NCBI GenBank assembly: GCA_963920705.1
Contig: OY987239.1
Coordinates: 4,746,254-4,810,253, forward strand
Direction of reading: 5' to 3'
DNA from: Odiellus spinosus
Taxonomy: Eukaryota > Arthropoda > Arachnida > Opiliones > Phalangiidae
DNA length: 64,000 nucleotides
Part shown: one piece after another, positions 44,783-55,981 of the stretch
Layout: each line of letters starts with the position of its first letter
How positions within the stretch are numbered: position 1 is the first letter of the stretch
Program-made: the position numbers and the translations under genes
Notes under the pieces: model-generated
Told to the model about the DNA's origin: nothing
The model's input: the letters and a program-made list of their open reading frames with translations, nothing else
The model's database searches: none

Positions 44783-45540
44783 CCTAAATTCAGATGAATA
44801 TTTGTATGTTTTTCTCGTGAAAGATTCAAAAAATTTGGTAATATAGGATAACGCGTTGGTACGTTGAAGTATTCCTTTAAAGCTTTTCAGAGTCTTATAT
44901 TTTGTTTCACAACCCATACCAACTTCTATATAGCACAGATTTAACGCAATGAATGCTGGTAAGCGTATTATTTCGCAATTCTATCCACTCTATCGCTACT
45001 AAACTCACGAATGCAATACACTCCGAAACATTCGGTTATTAAGCTAAATTACACCTTTGAGTATGCAAAATAGTCCATAATTGCGTTGTTTTTTTCGGTC
45101 CGACATTTTACGAAAACAACAGAGAGTTACAAAGAGTATATATAGAATATTCTAGCCATTTTAAGTGTAGCTAAACACGTCAGAAAGAATTGTTAGTCGG
45201 CCAGCGACAGGAATTAGCATTCAGTTACCAAATTTATATAAAAATCGCTTCCCTAGATACATATGAATTGTACAATTTTTTAGAATACCTTTAAAATAAA
45301 TGGAAAATTTTACGCAAATATGATTTAGAAACAATATTTATGGTATTTTTTATCCATTTCATCATTAAAATAATTCGAAAGATTCACTTCTTGGTATGTA
45401 AATTATGAACGTATAACCCTGAATAAGTGATATAACGTGGATAATCGATTAAATTGAATAAAAATTATTGGTAGATGCGGTTATATAAATACAAATAAAT
45501 TCCTTGTTCAGAAATGTATCTGATTTTTTTGTAATAATTA
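44783..45540. other. no recognisable feature
   Basis: AT-rich and without a recognised repeat. An open frame on - at 44717-44917 has no known motif. Confidence 0.35.
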
Positions 45541-45780
45541 GAGCTCGGAATTCATATAATTTTTATTAATTGGATAAAATCTCTAAAAATAGAGTATTTC
45601 TCATTCGAGTTAACTTATTCGAAGATAAAGTAAAAAATGTAATCCATATCCGTTTTTATCCAAAATAGCCTTATTTTAGAATATTATCCGCGTTATACGT
45701 TCGGATAAAAAGATTCTAAATTTATTTTCGTGAAAAATAATGAATAAAAAGATGATTTAAAATCTCAGTTTTGTTGTTTA
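45541..45780 (+). mobile_element. TA-MITE 5' part, cut by the LINE
   Basis: Starts TA|GAGCTCGGAATTCATATAA and follows the family to TTTTGTTGTTTA, where the LINE 5' region begins. The missing right part does not reappear after the LINE, so this is a truncation rather than a clean insertion. Confidence 0.75.
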
Positions 45781-45921
45781 CAAAAAACTCATGACTTTTA
45801 TTAAATATAATTTAATTTATCGCCGTCAAGAACAGTCGCATTAAAAATAGCTCCCGGTTTAAGGTTTCCCGCGGTGATTTACTTTCTCAAATTGAATACA
45901 TTTTATTATCTAAACTTCGCT

Positions 45922-46914
45922 ATGGCAACCTACTGCGCCGGTTGTAATGACCCGATAACGAGTTCATCGGTTAAAGACGTTCTTCAATGTTCTAGTACCT
46001 GCCAAGAATATTACCACGTAAAATGCACAAATGTGAAAAGCGATGAAAACCTTCGTAAATTGGGCACGAAACGACAAACTTGGAAGTGTGAAACTTGCAA
46101 GATCAACGCAGCTACTACTAAAGATGCAGTCAACAGTTCAGTAAGTCATACTACTGGCTCGCAAGAGCCTACTTTGGGCTCCCTTATGATGTTAATCAAA
46201 GATATGTCAAATAAATTAGATAAATTAAACAAAATCGAAAAAAATGTTAATGACATAGAAGAATCTGTTAAATTTTGTTGTGATAAAATTGACGATTTTA
46301 GTGAAGGCATGAAAACTATGAATAACACTATAACAATTATAAAAAATGATTTGGATAAGATAACAGCAAGAAACATCGAATTAGTAAATAAAGTGGAATT
46401 TTTGGAGATGAAAGTAGCCGATTTAGAATTCCAACAGAATAAAGACTCTCTGGAATTTTCTGAAATTCAAGAAACCGCAAATGAAGATAGCTTGAAAATT
46501 GTTGAACAAATAGCTAAATCCTTATCTCTAACCCTTCAACCCTCAAATATCATAAAATGTTACCGTAGAATAATTCCTTTTAGCGGGCCTCAAGGTAAAA
46601 AATTGGTTAATCCGATTATTGTAAAATTTCGTGATATACAAGTAAGAGATACCCTATTAGAAGCTGCAAATAACAATAAAAATCTATTATTCGGCGACAA
46701 AATTCATAAACATTTTAAGCAAGAGAGGTATTATGTCAACGAGATTATCTCTTTTCATACAAAAAAATTGCGCTTTGAGGCCAAAATGTTTGCTAAAAAA
46801 CATGGATTCAAATTTGTTTGGATAAATAATGGTAGAGTGTTAATTAGGAAAGATGATACTGCTAAAATTTATAGAATCTCATCGGTAAAAGATCTCAAAT
46901 TAATCAAGTACTAA
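45922..46914 (+). CDS. LINE ORF1, PHD-like finger / coiled coil / FP_C-like protein
   Basis: The product is expected to bind element RNA and act as a chaperone in the retrotransposition particle. Residues 3-58 hold Cys/His pairs of a PHD-type finger (CAGC, then CSSTCQEYYHVKC, then WKCETC). Residues of about 85-190 are heptad-like and rich in Leu, Ile and Asn (coiled coil). The C-terminal part from CYRR onward contains KKLRFEAKMFAKKHGFKFVW and GRVLIRKDD, the pattern of the FP_C-type C-terminal domain common in insect LINE ORF1 proteins. The frame is open from ATG 45874, but the ATG at 45922 (MATYCAGC) sits just before the finger and is preferred. It ends at TAA 46912-46914 and is uninterrupted. 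Confidence 0.85.
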   Translation: MATYCAGCNDPITSSSVKDVLQCSSTCQEYYHVKCTNVKSDENLRKLGTKRQTWKCETCKINAATTKDAVNSSVSHTTGSQEPTLGSLMMLIKDMSNKLDKLNKIEKNVNDIEESVKFCCDKIDDFSEGMKTMNNTITIIKNDLDKITARNIELVNKVEFLEMKVADLEFQQNKDSLEFSEIQETANEDSLKIVEQIAKSLSLTLQPSNIIKCYRRIIPFSGPQGKKLVNPIIVKFRDIQVRDTLLEAANNNKNLLFGDKIHKHFKQERYYVNEIISFHTKKLRFEAKMFAKKHGFKFVWINNGRVLIRKDDTAKIYRISSVKDLKLIKY

Positions 46915-46962
46915 AAAATAAAAAATAAAAAAAAAAATAAAATATATATATAAAACTAACCT

Positions 46963-49900
46963 ATGAACTTATACCCTAATCTTGATTTTTCTAACCTAAA
47001 AAACTTTCCAACTACAGAATTATTTCCTGTCGTCGATAAAGTAAAGGAGTGTTGTAATAAAATTAATACTTATGCAAATGGCCTGAAAATATTCCATTTA
47101 AATGTGCGCAGTATCTCAAAAAATTTTGACGTATTAAGTATATTCTTGAGTAACCTTGATCTTAATTTAGATCTTATTATTTTGACCGAATGTTGGCTTA
47201 AGGAGATAAATCCGAATATCTTTCAACTAAATGGATATCAAAGTTTCTTCACTACAAACTTTACAAATCAAAATGATGGACTTGTTGTTTTTACGAAAAT
47301 CTACCTTAATATTGAGAGCGTTGAATTAAATATTGGAGGGGTCAATTCCCTCTATCTTGATATTAAATCGAATAATCAAATAAACCATAGATTTATTTGC
47401 GCGTACCGTTCACCGTCAAACAACTTTCTAGAATTTCTCCCAAAACTTGACCAAATATTAAAAGATTGTAAATAGGCTTAACATTCAAAATACTTATTTT
47501 ATAGGCGACATAAATTTCAATATCACTTCACCAGAAGTGAGTGATGGTAGCACCGAGTATTTGGACATTTTAAGTCTGAATGGTTTTATTCCACTTATCC
47601 ATAACTATACAAGAATCGCTGGTGATTCTAAAACATGCCTGGATCATTGCTTTGTTAAATCTAAAAATAATATTGAGTTTTCTAGCTCAATTCTGGAATA
47701 TTTTTTAACAGATCATTACCCAATTCTTATAAATGCTAATAGTACACTAGACAAATTAAATGCCCCAAAATTATCTTATCAGCAATATAAAACTGACTTT
47801 GATAAGTTGAAAATGTTATTACAATTTGAAAATTGGTTAATGGTATATAAAACAACCGATATTGATATGGCGCTTAAAAATTTTATAGACACCCTAAATT
47901 TTTATGTGAAACTAGCTACAACCACCCTTGATAGAAATTCCTTAAAAAACCACTCAACAAATATAAAACTTAGAAAGCCTTGGATGACAACAGGTTTAGC
48001 TATCTCCATAAAAACTAAGAATAAATTGAAACTAAGGTGTTTGAAAGAGCCGTTCAACAAAATTGTAAATGATACGTTTATCAAATACAGAAATAACCTA
48101 AACACACTAATAAAAAAAACAAAAAATAACTATTATAAGGTTAAAATTAAAAAAGCAAATAAAAATAGTAAACAAATTTGGCAGACTATTAATGAGGCTT
48201 CCTCTAGGTCTAAACCTAAAATTCCGATATCTAAAATACTAAATTATTTTGATAATACCGAAATAGACGTGGCAAGAGAGCCAATTAAGTGTGCGGATGT
48301 CTTTAATGAATATTTCTCTAGGGTAGGTGAAACTTTAGCCAATAATATACTGTTAAATCAAAAAGCAACTGCACCTCAAGCTGAATTATTGCAAGAAAAC
48401 CCCATAATAAATTCTCTTTTTCTCACGCCAGTAGATGAGCATGAAATACATAGAATTATAAACAATTTAAATCAAAACTCAGCCACTGGCTACGATAAAA
48501 TAAGTGCAAAAATTTTAAAAAATACAGTAAATTTTATTAAATCACCACTTACTTATATTATTAATTTATGTCTCTCAGAGGGTATATTTCCAGAGTCCTT
48601 GAAACTGGCAATTATTACACCTATACATAAATCAGGAAATCGTCTAGAAGTTCAAAATTATAGGCCAATCTCAGTATTGAGTCATCTCTCAAAGGTCTTT
48701 GAGACTTGCCTTAAAAATCGTTTGACAGATTTTTTAAACAAGCATAGCGTTATCTCACCCAATCAGTTTGGTTTTCGAAAAGGGTCAAATACCAACGATG
48801 CTATTTATAAATTTACAAAAACGATTACGTCCGCTATGGACAAAGGTAAAAAGACCTTGGCTATTTTTTTAGACTTGGCGAAAGCCTTCGATACTATTTC
48901 CCATTCCCGGCTTTTATTTAAATTAGAAAAAAGTGGTGTTCGGGGAATTGCATTAAAATTGTTTAGAAGTTACTTAGAAAATAGGAAACAAATTACGCGT
49001 CTAGGAAATCACTATAGTTCACCGGCAAATGTTATCTATGGAGTTCCTCAAGGAACGATTTTAGGACCTTTATTGTTTTTGGTATATATCAATAACTTTT
49101 GCAACGCGGCTATATCTGACTCTCTTACCTCATTCGCTGACGACACAGTTATGACATTTATTGATCAAACTTGGGAAAGTGTTTATAGAAAAGCAAACAT
49201 AGCGCTGGAACAAACCAAGTTAATACTCGACAATGAATTACTTAGCCTTAATATAAATAAAACCAAACACATTGCCTTTTCTCTAAGAAGGATTTCAGAA
49301 CCCCTAGAGACCAAAATTATAAAAATACACAACTGTGTTGACGGTAATTGTACATCTTTATGTAAGGAGATAGACAGAGTGGATACAATCAAATACCTAG
49401 GCCTACATATTGACTCTAACCTAAAATGGAATATACATATAAAAACACTAGCAAAAAACTTGAGATACGTGTCGTCCATAATAATAACACTTAATAAGTT
49501 TCTAAACCCCCATTTAATCCGTACAGTATATTTCGCGTTGGTCCAATCGGTTATAAATTATGGAATTATTGCGTGGGGAAATGCTAGCTATTCAACTTTA
49601 CGCCCATTAATTGTTTTACAAAATAAAATATTACGTATCTGTTTACGTAAGCCTTACGATTACCCAACGAAACAGCTCTATCAAGAATTTAAAACAATGT
49701 CTATTATACAATTATATACTTTCCAGATATTGTTGGACGGCTTTCAAAAACACTTTAAGGAATATGAGATAACCCATTTAAGAGATACTAGATCTGTGGA
49801 TCGTAAAAACCTAGTTTTACCAAAAGTTTCGACCACCTTAGCCCAAAATCACGCGTCTTACCAAGCGATAAAAGTGTATAATAGCCTAGACCAAAGTATA

Positions 49901-49966
49901 AAAAACCTAACGGACTATAATCTGTTTAAAAGAAAGTTAAAAATATGGATAACTAAAAATTTTTGA
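46963..49966 (+). pseudogene. LINE ORF2, endonuclease-reverse transcriptase, one frameshift
   Basis: The N-terminal part (46963-47475) is an APE-type endonuclease: HLNVRSISKN, LTECWL with the catalytic Glu, and AYRSPSNN. A single extra A in the run at about 47461-47463 then shifts the frame and gives a stop at 47473. The protein continues in the next frame from about 47465, with GDINFN, SDG, DHCF and LTDHYP completing the endonuclease. The reverse transcriptase has NYRPISVLSHLSKVFE, QFGFRKGSNTNDAI, AIFLDLAKAFDTISH (catalytic Asp), GVPQGTILGPLLFL and FADD (catalytic Asp pair), then KYLGLHID. It ends LVQSVINYGIIAWGNA and a C-terminal tail to the TGA at 49964-49966. No second break seen. Confidence 0.9.
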
Positions 49967-50174
49967 ATTGTATAATACCGCCTGTTATTGTACGGCATCT
50001 AATGTAAGATTGTGAAATTTAAAGTCACCCACACGCAAGATTTTCTTAGGTGGGTGACTGAAATATTTTCAATATATAATATAAAAAACTTTGATGAACA
50101 AAGAGATGAAAATGAAAATAAACTTAAAAAAAAAAACTTAAAAAATAAAAAAAAAAAAAAAATAATAAACATAA

Positions 50175-50208
50175 GCCGGGATGTTGTAAATTGACATCTT
50201 AACTCGGC
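50175..50208 (+). other. LINE 3' hairpin
   Basis: GCCGGGATGT and ACATCTTAACTCGGC pair around a short loop (TGTAAATTG). A 3' stem-loop recognised by its own reverse transcriptase is known for several LINE groups; that role here is inferred. Confidence 0.5.
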
Positions 50209-50463
50209 GATACGTTTCAAGTCTTACAAGATTCTTTGTCAAGTGTATAATGAATAACAGATCTACATGCTTATTTATTTAAATAATTAAATCTAGGTAT
50301 AATGACGTCATGTTATTAGTAGGTGTATCCTATGTCGAAAAATCAATGCTATCTATAATAGTGTCAATGTTCCAAATAGGTGAAAGTTCACCTTCTTTAT
50401 CGATATTAAGACTATCCGATTATTTTTATTAAGATTTTTTCTGCAATTTTACTTTTAAATGTG

Positions 50464-50514
50464 TTTTTTTTTTTTTTTTTTTTTTCGATTAAGATGTCAA
50501 TTTACATCGCCGAG
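50464..50514 (-). mobile_element. opposite-strand copy of the LINE 3' hairpin with poly(A)
   Basis: On - it reads ACTCGGCGATGTAAATTGAC, then ATCTTAATCG, then a run of about 22 A (the T run at 50464-50485). The hairpin core matches 50175-50208. It may be the tail of a short non-autonomous element using the same machinery, inserted in reverse. Confidence 0.45.
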
Positions 50515-50568
50515 TCCTAAATAGGACAAAAATGATCTATAAAGTGAAAGTTATGAATTCAGTTAGTG

Positions 50569-51622
50569 TAGGGTCGCCTAATTCTGAACGCTTTTTAAGA
50601 AATCTTAGATTTCGTTTGCTATGGAATTTTTAGCGACAAAGTTAACTATCTAATATCAAGTTTGATTAGTCGCGGACCCGTTGCGCTACTTTTCGTCATT
50701 CCATGACGTGTACTTTTGACGCAGACGCGGTTTTAAAGACACCAGTAGCGGTTTCTAATTCTGAACGAACGATTCTAATTCTGAACGCCCCTGCTTCTAA
50801 ATCTGAACACCCCCTGCTTCTAATTCTGAACTATCTTATAACAAGTAAAAAATAAAAAATCCCAAAATTTGCAAAAGGAACCACTTCCGCGACCCGGATC
50901 GAGAAACGAGTGTCACCAATCGATTCCTTGGCCGCATTTAGCAGGGGAAAGGTGGAATTAGCGCGATCGAGCCAGTATTTGCGAAGTTATCGACGATTTA
51001 AAATTTTGGCATTGCTTTGGCATAGAACCCGTAAAGAAATAGACTTGGAAGGAAATGGTCGATAACTTCGCAAATACTGGCTCGAGCACGCTAATTCCGC
51101 CTCTCTCCTCTTAAATTCGGCCAAGGAATCCATTGGTGACACTCGTTTCTCGATCCGAGGCGCGGAAGTGGTTCCTTTGCAAATTTTGGGAGTTCTTCAT
51201 AAATGTTCAGAATTAGAAATATTTAGACATATTTTGAAATTACGTTTTTGCGAAGGGTTTGTGGCCAATTTCTGGGTTTGAGAAGTTTATTTTGTAGCGG
51301 GGAGCTCCAACTGTACGACGAAATCGAGCGCGTAAGCCCGCGATTTTTTCGAAGCTCGTAAAAGCTTATTTCCCGGACCCTAAAGGGAAACATTCACTTA
51401 AAAACGGTCTAATTAATTGTGCTAAATATCGCGGTTGGTTAATTAGGGGCGTACCTTCTTCAGGTCTTTTCCTAGAGTGTTGAAGTCGCGTTCCGCAAAT
51501 AGCCCCGTTCTTAATCTACAAAATGAGCCCTTCCATCTTTAAATCGACCCAACCAAAGTTAAGTTATACATTTTTAAATGAAAGTGTTCAGAATTAGAAG
51601 CGTTCAGATTTAGGCGACCCTA
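50569..51622. mobile_element. 1.05-kb foldback element with TAGGGTCGCCTAA termini, copy 1
   Basis: The outer ends are inverted: TAGGGTCGCCTAATTCTGAA and, as complement at the right, TAGGGTCGCCTAAATCTGAA. The left subterminal region repeats TCTAATTCTGAACG five times, and the right has its complement (GTTCAGAATTAGAA) twice. An inner foldback (about 50880-51190) has arms with GGAACCACTTCCGCG, GAGAAACGAGTGTCACCAAT and CAGTATTTGCGAAGTTATCG against their complements, around a loop with CATAGAACCCGTAAAG. The right third shares the CCCAACCAAAGTTAAG block with family B. No protein is encoded. Confidence 0.78.
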
Positions 51623-52195
51623 CCATACATGCAAAGACTAGAATGAATCGATCCAATATCTAGGTAGCTAGGCTCAAAACATTACAAGAGTCTAGAATTT
51701 CTTTATAAAACCAAATCAAGCCATGTGGAAGTCCATTAAGGTTAGTTATTGGCTTGCGAGAAAAACAGCTGGCTCTGTTATTACCAGCAAGATCGTGTAA
51801 GAGCTATATACATAAATACGAACAATGCGACTGGACCAGGGTCGTAAAGAATCCAATATTCTATATTGTTTCGTGAAAGCGTAGAAACAAGACTTCTTTA
51901 ATATACTCGATCCATTTAGACAATTTTAACTGTTTGAAAAGGTAAGACGCGTTGAAAAAAAAAAGGTAAATTAACGGAGATGGTTCCGTTTTAAATGTTT
52001 AGCGAGCTTCTAGGTAACAGGACCCTATTAATGAACCGATATCAAATTGAGATTTATAGTGCAGGCTATTTTAAAACCGTATTTTTGTAAAATTCTTTTT
52101 TAGCTCCTTCGCAGACATAAGTTTGAAGCTGTGACTGTTGAATCTTTCAATTACGCGAAAACGTGTTGAAGTATTATTTTTTTTCGGCCTAATTA
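51623..52195. other. no recognisable feature
   Basis: No gene or repeat recognised between the foldback and a MITE fragment. Confidence 0.35.
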
Positions 52196-52306
52196 GAGCT
52201 CGGAATTCGTATAATTTTTATTAATTGAATAAAATCTATTAAATTATAATATATATTATCTGTTTGATTAAAAATAGACTATTTTTCATTCGAGTTAAGT
52301 TATATT
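52196..52306 (+). mobile_element. TA-MITE 5' fragment
   Basis: TA|GAGCTCGGAATTCGTATAA and about 110 bp of the family, ending TTCGAGTTAAGTTA. The rest is missing. Confidence 0.72.
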
Positions 52307-53384
52307 AACCAACACAACGTCCATTTCAATATCAGAAGTATATATTAATATTGAATATGGGATTTATTTGAATTTTCGATACTTGCAGGATTAAGAAAAT
52401 AATTTCTGTTTTCACTAATTGTTTATTTTAAATGGAAAAGTAATAAAGTTTTTATACATTGTACCATCGTGTTCAACACACTTTTCGCGACTATTTGTAG
52501 CTTTGATTTTACAAATTACGTTTCTTACGAAAGGCTTTATTTAATTTCAGAGACTTAATTGCTGAATTTAAGAATTGCTTGGAAATGGCTGTGAATTATA
52601 CATTGAGCATTGATAACGTGGTAATCAGAAGAATATAGCGGTTGATTTCTCAATTTGAACGGATGGTGAATTAGTAATTATGATATTTTTATAGAAACTA
52701 CTAATTTAAATATCTGTTTGATTATAGTCTTTCACACTCTTAGAAGGGCCCAGAATAGCCTACTCACGACTAAAATAAATAAGTATTATTTCATCCTGAA
52801 CATGTAGTTCCACAAACAATTTCAATTAAAATATTTGGCGCCAATCTTTGCGCGTTTAGGTTAGAATAAGGAATGGATCAATCTTGTATATTTATGATAA
52901 GTGAGTTGAAATAAAATTAAACAATAAAGATCTACCTGATATTTCTGCAGTTCTCTCCATAATTAAATGCCTTGCCAGATAAGGGTTCCGTTTTCGCAAT
53001 GAACTGCATACATTTAAAATCATTCCTTTCTCATTGGATTTAAAGGGGGCTCCTTTAGCATGGTGTTTATTTTACGCGAATGGGCTTCCATTTTCATTCT
53101 TTTACTTTGACGATACGAGTATAATTAATTAAACTGTTCGGAAGTATGGGTTTGGTTATCCATTTTCTACAATTATAATTAAGCCTTGGCGTAGAACGCT
53201 GATTATTAAGCAAAATGTCTCGCGAGAGTCCCTGAGAACTGGCGATCTGGTGCGCACGCGCAGATTGTCGCATGCAAATACCTCTCCGCGTATACTATTT
53301 TTAAGGGGCCTTCTAAGGGTGTGAAAGACTTTATTAAAATGTGATTCTGGTATGTGGAAAAATACTGAGGAAATTAAAGTGAAG
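52307..53384. other. unassigned 1.1-kb stretch
   Basis: AT-rich, without a long open frame or a repeat family known from elsewhere in the window. Confidence 0.35.
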
Positions 53385-53670
53385 GCGTAGAAATTCCCCG
53401 CGAGACTACGTCATCACAATGGTCACGTGATTCCCCTATTGTAGAGTCTACGTTTCATTCTCTCTTGTTTCGTAACGTGATAAGGTCGCTTTCACGCGGT
53501 CTTTTTCGTAAAAGTAAATTTCCTTTCGTATGAAAGTTATAGTTAATTACGTTCCAGAAATAAACCAAGTCATATCCCGGGGAAAAAAAAAACTCTTACA
53601 TTTTTGACATTTTTATTTTGTAGTTTCCTAAGAAAGCCTCAACCGCAGAGGTATAAAATTTTGAATATTG
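53385..53670 (+). mobile_element. family B fragment
   Basis: CGAGACTACGTCATCACAAT, TTTCACGCGGTCTTTTTCGT and TTAATTACGTTCCAGAAATA in order. It sits directly left of foldback copy 2. Confidence 0.65.
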
Positions 53671-53689
53671 CGTTTTAATGGTACTAGGG

Positions 53690-54765
53690 TAGGGTCGCCT
53701 ATATCTGAACGCTTTTAAAGAAATCCGAGATCTCGATTGCTGTGGAACGTTTAGCGACGAAGTTAAGTGTCTAATATCAAGTTAGAATAATTGCGAACCC
53801 GTTGAGGAAGTTTTCATCATTCCATGACGCTTAGTTTTGACGCAGACGCGGTTTTAAAGACGGCAGTAGCAGCTTCTATTTCTGAACGAACGAGTCTAAT
53901 TCTGAACGCCCCGATTCCATAGCGGAACACCCCCTGCTTCTAAATATGAGCTATCTTATAACCCAACTAAAAAAATACCAAACTTGCAAAAGGAACAACT
54001 TTAGCATCTAGAATCGAGAAATGATGGTCACCAATGGATTCCTTGGCTGAATTTATCGAGGTTATAGCGGAATTAACGCGCTCGAGCCAGTATTTGCGAA
54101 GTTATCGGCGATTTAAAAAGAAAGCATGGCTTTGCCATAGAACCCGTAAAGCAATCCTCATTTCGAAGGATATCGTCGATAACTTAGCAAATACTGGCTC
54201 CAGCGCGCTAATTCCGCCTTTCTTTTGGTGAATTCGGCCAATGAATCCATTGGAGCAACTCATTTCTCGATTCAAGGTGCAGAAGTGCTTCCCTTGCCAA
54301 TTTTGGGAGTTTTTCATATATTTTAACGCGTGATCCCAAGTTTGATTTCCCACCGTTCTGAATTAGAAATTTTTAGAGATATTTTTAAATTACGTTTTCG
54401 CGAAGAATTAATGGCTAAATTCTGGGGTAGAGTAGTTTATTTTGTAGTGGAAAAGTCGAACTTTATGACGGAATCGAGCGCGTAAGCCCTTAAATTTTCC
54501 GAAGCTCTTAAAACCTTATTTCTCGGACCACAAAGGGAAACATTCCCTTAAAAACGGTCTAACTAATAAGGCTAATTATCACGGTCGGCTAATTAGGGTC
54601 GTATCTTCTCCGGATATTTTCATAGAGTGTTGAAGCTGTGTTCCACGAATAGTCCAATCCTTAATCTACAATATGAGCCGTTCTATCTTTAAATAGACCC
54701 AACCAAAGTTAAGTTATACATTTTTAAATGAAAGTGTACAGAAATAGAAGCGTTCAGATTTTGGA
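53690..54765. mobile_element. 1.05-kb foldback element, copy 2
   Basis: Same layout as 50569-51622: left end TAGGGTCGCCTATATCTGAA, TCTAATTCTGAACG words, an inner foldback with GAGCCAGTATTTGCGAAGTT against its complement, loop with CATAGAACCCGTAAAG, and a family B block at the right. The right terminus has decayed to CGTTCAGATTTTGGAGG. Differences from copy 1 are spread along the whole length, so this copy is older or differently derived. Confidence 0.75.
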
Positions 54766-55254
54766 GGAGTAACTAAAAATATAATCCATATGCCATATTG
54801 AAAAATGGTGATAGCCTCATTTTAAAAAGAGCATTGAATTATTTGAGAGGCTACAAGATTAAGATCTATGATGAGAGTATTTTGCTGATATACAAGCCTT
54901 ATTTCGATTAAGAATCGATAATTTTTTTTCTTTTCACCATCCATTCAAAGGAAATTTAATGGCTCCATTTAAGATGTAATTTCTTGTGTTCAATTTTTTT
55001 TAAAGAATATTGATTTGTTTGGTCGGCGTCTGATGCGTAACATGAAGCAATATCTGGAAAAAAGGTGCGTTTATTCCATGGCATTGCGCCCTTTTGACCT
55101 TTCGGCGAAAAATCCATATTTTCCATAATTCGATAGCATATTTATATAATGCCCAGTCTTAAATGTATGTTTTTTTAGGAATATATACTTCAAAGGATGT
55201 TTGACTAGCTTATGTCCTGAAGCAAGAGTAAATGAAAACCTTCCTTCTGAATTA
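54766..55254. other. no recognised feature; possible receptor exon
   Basis: Upstream of the first clear exon of IR gene 2. A short coding-like stretch near 55019-55064 (FGRRLMRNMKQYLEK followed by GTGCGT) could be an earlier exon, but nothing confirms it. Confidence 0.25.
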
Positions 55255-55734
55255 GAGCTCGGAATCGGATATCCATTATCTTGTGTTATTAGTATATTTT
55301 TAGATATTTTATTTTCGACTAAATTGTTTGTATCGAAAAAATGAAATTTGTATATTCGTATAATTGTTAAATGTATAAGGATTACCCGAAGATAAGAGTT
55401 AAATTACTCGTTTTCAAACGTTTAACGACGGATAAGAAAATTCGCGTTTCCAGAATTAATCTAAAATATTAAAAAATATTTAAAATTTACTTTTAATTTG
55501 AAGAATATAAATAAAAAAACGAAATTAAAATTTTAAATAATCTTTTTATTCATTATTTTTCATGAAAATAAATTTTGAATCTTTTATCCGAACGTATAAC
55601 GCGGACAATATTCCAAGATAGATCCATTTTTGGATAAAAACGGATATGGATTACGTTTTTTACTTTACAGTACAAAGTTCACAAAAAATAAAAAAAATAA
55701 AATTGTATATTTTTATTCAAACAATTCCGAGCTC
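55255..55734 (-). mobile_element. TA-MITE, reverse, complete ends
   Basis: TA|GAGCTCGGAATCGGATATCC at the left and AATTCCGAGCTC|TA at the right, both TIRs and both TA intact. About 480 bp. It lies just upstream of the first clear exon of IR gene 2, probably in an intron. Confidence 0.86.
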
Positions 55735-55813
55735 TAATTTCGATCCGTCTGGCTCTCTCTTTACTGCTTCGTCCATGAAAGAATAAATAATACATATATA
55801 TATTTTTTATGAG

Positions 55814-55981
55814 AATTCCGATATCTTCTTCGCTCAGCATTCGCTGCCGGAAATACTTGGATACATGAGAGAAAATAATATGACGTGTGATTTTTTGGGA
55901 ATAGCTCAAGTGATGCCGTTCTCCGCTTCGCCAATCCCTTTAAAATCTTCTACCATGGATATCATTAAAATCGACATTATC
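55814..55981 (+). CDS. IR gene 2, S1/pre-M1 exon
   Basis: After TTTTTTATGAG the frame reads NSDIFFAQHSLPEIL and ends SSTMDIIKIDII before GTAAGC in phase 0. Its end is equivalent to the end of the 837-1002 exon of gene 1. Confidence 0.6.

Larger units (their letters stand above)
45781..50220 (+). mobile_element. non-LTR retrotransposon (LINE, CR1/Jockey-type), nearly full length
   Basis: About 4.4 kb: a short 5' leader, ORF1 (nucleic-acid-binding), a 48-bp A-rich spacer, ORF2 (endonuclease plus reverse transcriptase), and an A-rich 3' region with a hairpin at 50175-50208. An ORF1 with a PHD-like finger and FP_C-like domain together with an APE-type endonuclease fits the CR1/Jockey group. One frameshift in ORF2 is the only coding lesion seen, so insertion is recent. 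The exact ends and target duplication could not be fixed. Confidence 0.85.

Noticed and set aside
47902..49479. Open frames on - within the LINE.
   Set aside because: They are antisense shadows of the reverse transcriptase frame.
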